Shown piece after piece: positions 50,783 through 61,200 of a DNA stretch of 64,000 nucleotides. Numbering within the stretch: position 1 is the first letter of the stretch; each line of letters opens with the position of its first letter. Under the pieces are notes generated by a model. The model was given only the letters and a program-made list of their open reading frames with translations, made no database searches and was not told where the DNA came from. The stretch spans positions 522,464 through 586,463 of the forward strand of contig CAXXXQ010000001.1 in NCBI GenBank assembly GCA_963677355.2, given 5' to 3'. The translations under genes were made by a program, and so were the position numbers. This DNA comes from Thiomicrorhabdus sp963677355 (GTDB lineage Bacteria; Pseudomonadota; Gammaproteobacteria; Thiomicrospirales; Thiomicrospiraceae).

Positions 50783-52147
50783 TTAACTCGCCTTTTTAGA
50801 CTCTTGAATCAGTAATTGGATCGTCTGCTTAGCCTCTTCAGAACCATTACTGGCCGCCAACCCTAACCATGAATGCGCTTGCGCCAAGTTCTTTGTGGTA
50901 CCTTTGCCGTTTAAATACATTTGTGCCAAGGCATTTTGCGCACCAAGATGCCCTCGACTGGCCGCATGACGATACAGTTTGAATGCATATTCCAGGTTAC
51001 CCGGCATGCCTAGGCCCTTATCAAACAAACGGGCTAATCGGTAAGTCGCATTCGGATTACCTTTCTGAAAGGCCTGATGATACATATTCGCTGCCATCGC
51101 ATAGGACTGCTTGACCGGACTGCCTTTCTCATACATTTGACCGAGTTTATCTTCGGCAAGAGAGTAACCTCTGAAAGCACCGTTTTCATAAAGATTGAAC
51201 GCGGTCTCTAGATCCCCGTTCTGCTCATGCTCCACCGCCTTGAGATAGATCGGATATAAGTAGTGCTCATCAGCCAAAGTCGTCAAACAATCTTGCGGGT
51301 AGGATTTATCAGCACGCACACTCATCTGACGTACCCACTCAGGTAAAGAACCATCATCAATCCAAGTTTTTAGATCATCCAAATTCGGGCGCTGGTCAGG
51401 ATCTTTTTGCGTCATCCAAAAAACCAGATAACGCCAAAAAATCGGTAACTTATTCATTTTATGTACGGAGTGATGGGCATGCGCCCAAAATTGTTCTGCG
51501 AGCGATTGTTTCTCATTCAAACGGTAAATATGCTTGCCGGTTAGCGCAAAATACAACGTACAACCCAATAAATAAATATCGCTTTTCTCATCTTGCTCGC
51601 CGTTCAAACGTTCAGGCGCACAATAAAGCGCGTCGTAACGAACCTTTTCACCTTCATATGAACTCAGCGAAGGAATGGCTTGCGTCCAGTCTATTAGATA
51701 AAAATTGGTTGCGCCAACGACGATATTATTCGGGCGAATATTGCCATGAACAAAACCGACATTATGCACTTTTTCTAAAATCGCGATCATATCTGTCAGC
51801 AGCTGACGAGCATCTGTTTGGGACAGTGTGCCTTTCTTTTTAACCGTTTTCTGCAAATCGGATTTACCCACATAGTCAAAAAACTGCAGATATTGAAAAC
51901 CGACTTTGCGAATTTCATTGAATTGGGCAAACTGCGGAAATTGATTACAGTATTGCAGCAAATCTTTCTCTCGTTTCATTGCATAATGATTGCTGATGTT
52001 ATGAATAACACGCACGATTTGTTTGCGTTTTTTACCATTGAATGTCTGAGTTACCTTAAAGGTAGAAGCCAATTCATTGGAACTAATCTCTTTGATCTTA
52101 TTGATATCCGGTTGTTCTGCCAACAATTCATGTAAGTCTTTAGACAT
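50783..52147 (-). CDS. Predicted pseudokinase with C-terminal Sel1 repeats
   Basis: A 454-residue soluble protein. Residues about 25-275 have the eukaryotic-type protein kinase fold: the catalytic-loop region reads FVHGNIRPNNIVV (His134, Asn136, Asn141), the DFG region LIDWTQ (Asp153) and APERLNGEQDEKSDIYLLGCTLY resembles APE and subdomain IX, here cited in part. Asn136 replaces the catalytic Asp of HRD, the following Lys is Arg138, no glycine-rich loop is visible and the usual beta-3 Lys (around IVRVIH) is missing, so catalysis is unlikely. Residues about 295-450 form about four Sel1 repeats (KGNPNATYRLARLFDKG, RGHLGAQNALAQMYLNGKG). It follows the giant adhesin on the same strand. Confidence 0.9.
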   Translation of the reverse strand: MSKDLHELLAEQPDINKIKEISSNELASTFKVTQTFNGKKRKQIVRVIHNISNHYAMKREKDLLQYCNQFPQFAQFNEIRKVGFQYLQFFDYVGKSDLQKTVKKKGTLSQTDARQLLTDMIAILEKVHNVGFVHGNIRPNNIVVGATNFYLIDWTQAIPSLSSYEGEKVRYDALYCAPERLNGEQDEKSDIYLLGCTLYFALTGKHIYRLNEKQSLAEQFWAHAHHSVHKMNKLPIFWRYLVFWMTQKDPDQRPNLDDLKTWIDDGSLPEWVRQMSVRADKSYPQDCLTTLADEHYLYPIYLKAVEHEQNGDLETAFNLYENGAFRGYSLAEDKLGQMYEKGSPVKQSYAMAANMYHQAFQKGNPNATYRLARLFDKGLGMPGNLEYAFKLYRHAASRGHLGAQNALAQMYLNGKGTTKNLAQAHSWLGLAASNGSEEAKQTIQLLIQESKKAS

Positions 52148-52191
52148 ACAAATCCCGTGTTTTTTATTATGTAAATTGATTGGTAAAAGCG

Positions 52192-52216
52192 AAAAGGGCG
52201 CCTAAAGCACCCTTTT
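52192..52216 (-). terminator. Terminator after the giant adhesin gene
   Basis: AAAAGGGCGC (52192-52201) and GCACCCTTTT (52207-52216) form a 10-bp stem with one mismatch and a five-base loop; on the minus strand TTTT follows. It lies 14 bases beyond the adhesin stop and before the pseudokinase gene. Confidence 0.7.
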
Positions 52217-52229
52217 AGTTTAATACTGA

Positions 52230-55200
52230 TTAATCGTTTTGGAAATCGATATTCAGATCATCAATATCATTTTCAGTCAATTGCTGATCCTGAATAAAGA
52301 CGGACGTAACCGTACCGCCCGCATCTGAACCATTTGAATCAATATTGATTTGCGTACTATCATCCTGCCCGTCCCCGTCAGTATCAACTAACGCGAAGTC
52401 TAGATATTCCGCTAAAGTATTATGTGTCACGTTTTCGCCAGCATCAATGACTTCACTGATATCCAACACATCTTCATAAACATCAAAATCAACCAAGGTC
52501 ACATCTTCGTCACTATTAATGATGAACTGTTCCGCTTCAGCGTAATCTCCGTAGAGAATATCGCCAATCTCTTCTGTACTAGCCACTGGCTGGAAGCTAA
52601 TCGCTTGAACGCTATAGTCGCCATTACTGCCTGTAGAAATTTCTACTTTTGCAACACCGGTTATTCCCGAGAATGACTGTGTGTCAGCACCTGTTAGCCC
52701 TACGGAGCTAATAACATTATTCGAGCTGTCATAGAAGATAGCAGTCCCTGTTCCGGCATCATAACCAAAATCCAAACTAATTGACTCTACACCATTCGGA
52801 TATAAAGAAGAATCAAAAGTAAATATTAGGTTATCTCCGCTATCGGCACTATCGGAATATCTATCGTTCTGACTATTTACCCCAACACCGTTTGTACCGT
52901 TGTAAGTGATAATCGGACTTCCATTCGCAGAAGAAGTAATTTCAACACCATTATCAGCCGAACCATCTGTAAAGCTTTCTGTAGTTGGACTAGAGATTAT
53001 ATTTATGCTTCCCGCAGCGCTCAATTTAAGATTAAAGGACTCGCTATTACCATTGGCATCACTAGCTGAAATCACAAGAGTTTCCAACGCTGTTGCGCTA
53101 CCGGCAGTATTATTGAAAGTATAAGCTCCGGTAGCAAAATCGAACTGAATCAATCCGCCATTATCAAGGGATATGACCACTCCGCTCGGATAAGCCGCAG
53201 CCGTATAGCTCGTACCATTGTAGCTAATGGAATCGATCTGACCGGTTCCACCCGCTCCGAAGTCGATATTGTCCATAACATTCCCTGTAGTAACTTCAGA
53301 AGTGTTCTGACTGGTCACCATATTCACTTCATCCATCGCAACCGGTCCGACGTAATCTACCGGAACAATGTTAAACGTTACGACTCCGGCAGCGGAATCG
53401 CCGTCGTTATCATTTAAGGTGAATTTAACATACTCCGAATAAGGAGAAGCTGTATTGGGTTTAGTTGCCAACGAATAGTCACCATCGTCCATATCAACAA
53501 TTAACTGACTACCTTTTGGAGTATTGATCGTCAATACATTATTGACAGCATCGAAGCTGTAGTCCCCGCTACCAACAACCGTCAGAGCATTGCCGTCGAA
53601 GTTATAAATGGCTCCGCCAACCACAACCTGACCGACGAAACCGCCATCGCCACCGATACCAAATCCGCTGTCATTGATATTACCTGTTAACAGGTCTCCC
53701 GAAATTGCAGGAGGCAACGTATCAGCCAATGCAGAAGTCAAATCGCTCGTTCCATCAACCGGATCGATCTGTTCTCCGTTAATTCCGCTATAGGCGACTG
53801 GTGCAAGACTACCGTTTGCAGTGACATCTGCACCATCAAAACCAACAGCATAAGAATCGATACTATTTTGAGTCAGGAAGTTTTCCCAAATAGTTTGTTC
53901 TGTTGCTTGAATGCCATCATCCGAACCTCCTGATTGGTTCAACAGCAATGAAGTATTCCCATCGGCCTCATTTGGCGCACCATCTGACAAGAAGTATGAG
54001 ATGTTGGTTACATTCGAATCGGTGATTTTGCCATTAGTTTCCGCAAATGCATCCATCGCTTCCGCCAAAGCCGCATCATAATTTGTCCGTGAACCTAGTG
54101 AGTCATTATCCAAAGTCGCATCAGTCAGGCTATTAATGTAAGCGATTGCCGCATCCGCAGAAACCCAACCACCATCACTTCTAGTGTCAGCCGTCGTTGC
54201 AAAATTAACAATCTGCACAGCTACATCACCTTGTTCTTTATACAAATTCAGCATATTCTGCACGGCAGCTTTCATCTCTACTAGGTTTTGCCCTTTCATA
54301 CTTCCGGAGAAGTCTAAAACCAACATCACATTAAATGTCTGAGTCTGCGGCGTAACTTCATGAGTAATGTTTGAAGCAACTGGCGCATCATCGGTAATAT
54401 TGACATTTAGAAGTGCAGTATAGTCATCGCCCAGTGAATTGGTGACTGTATAACTAAAACGATCGACATCAATATCATCTGAGAGACTGTGGGTTACCGC
54501 ATTATTCAAAACGTAAACATAATCACCAAAGCTAGCAGATGTTGAATCACTATTAACAACCAAGGTATTTCCTTCTGCGGTCGTTACCGTAATTTGCCCG
54601 GCGACACTGGTATCCGTGGTACCACCCGCAATCGAAATACCTGAAAGCGTCGATCCACTAGACAGGACATCATTTGCAAAAATATTACCTGTCACGAATT
54701 CAGCGGTGGTACTACCATTGGTCCCCATATCCAAAATATCTGCTTCCTGTACCTCAACTGAATCAGTGTTCAATACAACCAATCCTGGTACATCATTAAC
54801 GGTAATCACAATTGGAGCCGTTACAGAAGCCGTGTCATTATTTGACGTTTCGACGGTCGTTGCCACAGCATTAATGGTATAAGTCGCGGTTGCATCAACC
54901 GTAGGAACATTTAGCATCAAATTAGCTAAATCCCAACCTGTGATATCAACCGAACCATTAACGGTATCGGCAGTGAAGCTATTTACACCATCGGTAACAG
55001 TGAAGCCATCTGGAATATCCGTTAATGACAAGCTATGAACCTCTGATCCATCGTTATCATCCCAGCTTGCGCTGACATTTAGCTCAACCGAACTATATTC
55101 GTCGGTAACAACGTTATCACTAGGAGAGCCTAATTTCTCAAAGCTAATTGAGTGAATTAAGAAATCATCATCGGCCGCCGGAGGATAGAAACGAATTTCA

Positions 55201-58200
55201 TCAAAGGCTTGTCCGCCGGAAGCTTCCAATGTCCCTAAATCATCAACGCCATCAGTACCGCCTCCTGTTTGCATGGTATTGATCAAAACACCATTATTGT
55301 AGAAGGCAATTTCAATGTTTTCGCCTGCAGCATTCCATGCCACGGTGACATCAACGGAAGTCACGTCCTCATCAAAATTGACCGCAATCATCTCTGTTCC
55401 AGAAGCAGTGTAACCAATTTCACTATTATCTCCAGATGAAGCTCCAACTACACCAAAACCTTCAGGCGAATTGTTGATGCTAATAGTTCCAGCTGAACCA
55501 TTAACATTATAAGGTGTTACCGTAAATCCTTGATCAGCTGAAGTAACATTACTGATGTCGATAGTCGCATCTTCATACGCGCTTGCCGTCACAGTCAAAG
55601 TTGGCGCATCGGCAACCGCCGCAACATCAACCGTCATCGTTGAAGTATTACTCCAAGTTGTACCATCGCTCACGCTGAAGTCAAAGGCAGCATAATCTGT
55701 TTGTTGATCGCCTGTACCAACTGATGAGAAATCATCGTCACCTGATTCATGTAAGTCAGGGCTAAACGTCAAGTTACCCGCGCTAATATCAGCCGCTGAA
55801 ATTTCTTGACTAGCCGTAACAGCCACTCCATTCAACAACAGCGTACCGTCTGCTGGCAGAGAATCAATCCGTACCGCTGAAAGCGTATCACCATTGTCCA
55901 CATCACTAAAATTGAAGTCCGCTAATGTATAAACATATGCCGTATCTTCATTCGTAAATACCTGCCCAGGAGTACACGTTGGAGCATCCTGTTGACCGTT
56001 GATCGTGATCACTAGATCCGCCGTGCTCGTGTCGCCATCGCCATCCGTAATCGTGTAGCTGATCGTGTCGGTCAGCGTCTCGCCATCGTTCAACGCTTGA
56101 ACCGCTGGCAGTGAGTTGTCTAAGGTGTAGGTATAAGACCCATCCGGGTTGATGCTGATCGAACCATAGCTCGCCGTGCCGGTCGCCGTCACACTCGCTC
56201 CGTCCGCCCCTTGCGCGTCATTGGATAACACCCCATTGGCCGCATCCACGCTCACACTCGCGGTGTCTTCATCGATGCTTCCCGCATCATCCGCCGCCAC
56301 TGGCGCTGTGTCGATAATCTGGATGTCCAGATCGTCTGTGCTCGTTTGCCCCGCAACATCCGTCACGCTCACCGTGAAGCTGTCGACGATGTTGTCATCC
56401 GTCGCGTTGTGCGTTTCCGCATCCCCATCTTCGACATAGCTGTAGCTGATCGCGCCCGTGCCCGCATCGTAACCCGTGATCGTCAAGGTTCCTTCCGTTC
56501 CCAAGATCACCACTGGCGTCGTGCTCGCATTGCTGATGTCTTGACCCGCAACCGTCACACTCGCGATGCCCGCTTCCGCGCTCACACTCATCGTGCCTGT
56601 CACCGTATCGCCTGTCGCTTCGACCACGCTGTTGTCCGCCGGCGTCAACCCCAGGTCTTCATCCGTGATGTTGATTTGCGGGACGCCGTCGGTTTGACCG
56701 TTGATCGTGATCACTAGATCCGCCGTGCTCGTGTCGCCATCGCCATCCGTAATCGTGTAGCTGATCGTGTCGGTCAGCGTCTCGCCATCGTTCAACGCTT
56801 GAACCGCTGGCAGTGAGTTGTCTAAGGTGTAGGTATAAGACCCATCCGGGTTGATGCTGATCGAACCATAGCTCGCCGTGCCGGTCGCCGTCACACTCGC
56901 TCCGTCCGCCCCTTGCGCGTCATTGGATAACACCCCATTGGCCGCATCCACGCTCACACTCGCGGTGTCTTCATCGATGCTTCCCGCATCATCCGCCGCC
57001 ACTGGCGCTGTGTCGATAATCTGGATGTCCAGATCGTCTGTGCTCGTTTGCCCCGCAACATCCGTCACGCTCACCGTGAAGCTGTCGACGATGTTGTCAT
57101 CCGTCGCGTTGTGCGTTTCCGCATCCCCATCTTCGACATAGCTGTAGCTGATCGCGCCCGTGCCCGCATCGTAACCCGTGATCGTCAAGGTTCCTTCCGT
57201 TCCCAAGATCACCACTGGCGTCGTGCTCGCATTGCTGATGTCTTGACCCGCAACCGTCACACTCGCGATGCCCGCTTCCGCGCTCACACTCATCGTGCCT
57301 GTCACCGTATCGCCTGTCGCTTCGACCACGCTGTTGTCCGCCGGCGTCAACCCCAGGTCTTCATCCGTGATGTTGATTTGCGGGACGCCGTCGGTTTGAC
57401 CGTTGATCGTGATCACTAGATCCGCCGTGCTCGTGTCGCCATCGCCATCCGTAATCGTGTAGCTGATCGTGTCGGTCAGCGTCTCGCCATCGTTCAACGC
57501 TTGAACCGCTGGCAGTGAGTTGTCTAAGGTGTAGGTATAAGACCCATCCGGGTTGATGCTGATCGAACCATAGCTCGCCGTGCCGGTCGCCGTCACACTC
57601 GCTCCGTCCGCCCCTTGCGCGTCATTGGATAACACCCCATTGGCCGCATCCACGCTCACACTCGCGGTGTCTTCATCGATGCTTCCCGCATCATCCGCCG
57701 CCACTGGCGCTGTGTCGATAATCTGGATGTCCAGATCGTCTGTGCTCGTTTGCCCCGCAACATCCGTCACGCTCACCGTGAAGCTGTCGACGATGTTGTC
57801 ATCCGTCGCGTTGTGCGTTTCCGCATCCCCATCTTCGACATAGCTGTAGCTGATCGCGCCCGTGCCCGCATCGTAACCCGTGATCGTCAAGGTTCCTTCC
57901 GTTCCCAAGATCACCACTGGCGTCGTGCTCGCATTGCTGATGTCTTGACCCGCAACCGTCACACTCGCGATGCCCGCTTCCGCGCTCACACTCATCGTGC
58001 CTGTCACCGTATCGCCTGTCGCTTCGACCACGCTGTTGTCCGCCGGCGTCAACCCCAGGTCTTCATCCGTGATGTTGATTTGCGGGACGCCGTCGGTTTG
58101 ACCGTTGATCGTGATCACTAGATCCGCCGTGCTCGTGTCGCCATCGCCATCCGTAATCGTGTAGCTGATCGTGTCGGTCAGCGTCTCGCCATCGTTCAAC

Positions 58201-61200
58201 GCTTGAACCGCTGGCAGTGAGTTGTCTAAGGTGTAGGTATAAGACCCATCCGGGTTGATGCTGATCGAACCATAGCTCGCCGTGCCGGTCGCCGTCACAC
58301 TCGCTCCGTCCGCCCCTTGCGCGTCATTGGATAACACCCCATTGGCCGCATCCACGCTCACACTCGCGGTGTCTTCATCGATGCTTCCCGCATCATCCGC
58401 CGCCACTGGCGCTGTGTCGATAATCTGGATGTCCAGATCGTCTGTGCTCGTTTGCCCCGCAACATCCGTCACGCTCACCGTGAAGCTGTCGACGATGTTG
58501 TCATCCGTCGCGTTGTGCGTTTCCGCATCCCCATCTTCGACATAGCTGTAGCTGATCGCGCCCGTGCCCGCATCGTAACCCGTGATCGTCAAGGTTCCTT
58601 CCGTTCCCAAGATCACCACTGGCGTCGTGCTCGCATTGCTGATGTCTTGACCCGCAACCGTCACACTCGCGATGCCCGCTTCCGCGCTCACACTCATCGT
58701 GCCTGTCACCGTATCGCCTGTCGCTTCGACCACGCTGTTGTCCGCCGGCGTCAACCCCAGGTCTTCATCCGTGATGTTGATTTGCGGGACGCCGTCGGTT
58801 TGACCGTTGATCGTGATCACTAGATCCGCCGTGCTCGTGTCGCCATCGCCATCCGTAATCGTGTAGCTGATCGTGTCGGTCAGCGTCTCGCCATCGTTCA
58901 ACGCTTGAACCGCTGGCAGTGAGTTGTCTAAGGTGTAGGTATAAGACCCATCCGGGTTGATGCTGATCGAACCATAGCTCGCCGTGCCGGTCGCCGTCAC
59001 ACTCGCTCCGTCCGCCCCTTGCGCGTCATTGGATAACACCCCATTGGCCGCATCCACGCTCACACTCGCGGTGTCTTCATCGATGCTTCCCGCATCATCC
59101 GCCGCCACTGGCGCTGTGTCGATAATCTGGATGTCCAGATCGTCTGTGCTCGTTTGCCCCGCAACATCCGTCACGCTCACCGTGAAGCTGTCGACGATGT
59201 TGTCATCCGTCGCGTTGTGCGTTTCCGCATCCCCATCTTCGACATAGCTGTAGCTGATCGCGCCCGTGCCCGCATCGTAACCCGTGATCGTCAAGGTTCC
59301 TTCCGTTCCCAAGATCACCACTGGCGTCGTGCTCGCATTGCTGATGTCTTGACCCGCAACCGTCACACTCGCGATGCCCGCTTCCGCGCTCACACTCATC
59401 GTGCCTGTCACCGTATCGCCTGTCGCTTCGACCACGCTGTTGTCCGCCGGCGTCAACCCCAGGTCTTCATCCGTGATGTTGATTTGCGGGACGCCGTCGG
59501 TTTGACCGTTGATCGTGATCACTAGATCCGCCGTGCTCGTGTCGCCATCGCCATCCGTAATCGTGTAGCTGATCGTGTCGGTCAGCGTCTCGCCATCGTT
59601 CAACGCTTGAACCGCTGGCAGTGAGTTGTCTAAGGTGTAGGTATAAGACCCATCCGGGTTGATGCTGATCGAACCATAGCTCGCCGTGCCGGTCGCCGTC
59701 ACACTCGCTCCGTCCGCCCCTTGCGCGTCATTGGATAACACCCCATTGGCCGCATCCACGCTCACACTCGCGGTGTCTTCATCGATGCTTCCCGCATCAT
59801 CCGCCGCCACTGGCGCTGTGTCGATAATCTGGATGTCCAGATCGTCTGTGCTCGTTTGCCCCGCAACATCCGTCACGCTCACCGTGAAGCTGTCGACGAT
59901 GTTGTCATCCGTCGCGTTGTGCGTTTCCGCATCCCCATCTTCGACATAGCTGTAGCTGATCGCGCCCGTGCCCGCATCGTAACCCGTGATCGTCAAGGTT
60001 CCTTCCGTTCCCAAGATCACCACTGGCGTCGTGCTCGCATTGCTGATGTCTTGACCCGCAACCGTCACACTCGCGATGCCCGCTTCCGCGCTCACACTCA
60101 TCGTGCCTGTCACCGTATCGCCTGTCGCTTCGACCACGCTGTTGTCCGCCGGCGTCAACCCCAGGTCTTCATCCGTGATGTTGATTTGCGGGACGCCGTC
60201 GGTTTGACCGTTGATCGTGATCACTAGATCCGCCGTGCTCGTGTCGCCATCGCCATCCGTAATCGTGTAGCTGATCGTGTCGGTCAGCGTCTCGCCATCG
60301 TTCAACGCTTGAACCGCTGGCAGTGAGTTGTCTAAGGTGTAGGTATAAGACCCATCCGGGTTGATGCTGATCGAACCATAGCTCGCCGTGCCGGTCGCCG
60401 TCACACTCGCTCCGTCCGCCCCTTGCGCGTCATTGGATAACACCCCATTGGCCGCATCCACGCTCACACTCGCGGTGTCTTCATCGATGCTTCCCGCATC
60501 ATCCGCCGCCACTGGCGCTGTGTCGATAATCTGGATGTCCAGATCGTCTGTGCTCGTTTGCCCCGCAACATCCGTCACGCTCACCGTGAAGCTGTCGACG
60601 ATGTTGTCATCCGTCGCGTTGTGCGTTTCCGCATCCCCATCTTCGACATAGCTGTAGCTGATCGCGCCCGTGCCCGCATCGTAACCCGTGATCGTCAAGG
60701 TTCCTTCCGTTCCCAAGATCACCACTGGCGTCGTGCTCGCATTGCTGATGTCTTGACCCGCAACCGTCACACTCGCGATGCCCGCTTCCGCGCTCACACT
60801 CATCGTGCCTGTCACCGTATCGCCTGTCGCTTCGACCACGCTGTTGTCCGCCGGCGTCAACCCCAGGTCTTCATCCGTGATGTTGATTTGCGGGACGCCG
60901 TCGGTTTGACCGTTGATCGTGATCACTAGATCCGCCGTGCTCGTGTCGCCATCGCCATCCGTAATCGTGTAGCTGATCGTGTCGGTCAGCGTCTCGCCAT
61001 CGTTCAACGCTTGAACCGCTGGCAGTGAGTTGTCTAAGGTGTAGGTATAAGACCCATCCGGGTTGATGCTGATCGAACCATAGCTCGCCGTGCCGGTCGC
61101 CGTCACACTCGCTCCGTCCGCCCCTTGCGCGTCATTGGATAACACCCCATTGGCCGCATCCACGCTCACACTCGCGGTGTCTTCATCGATGCTTCCCGCA

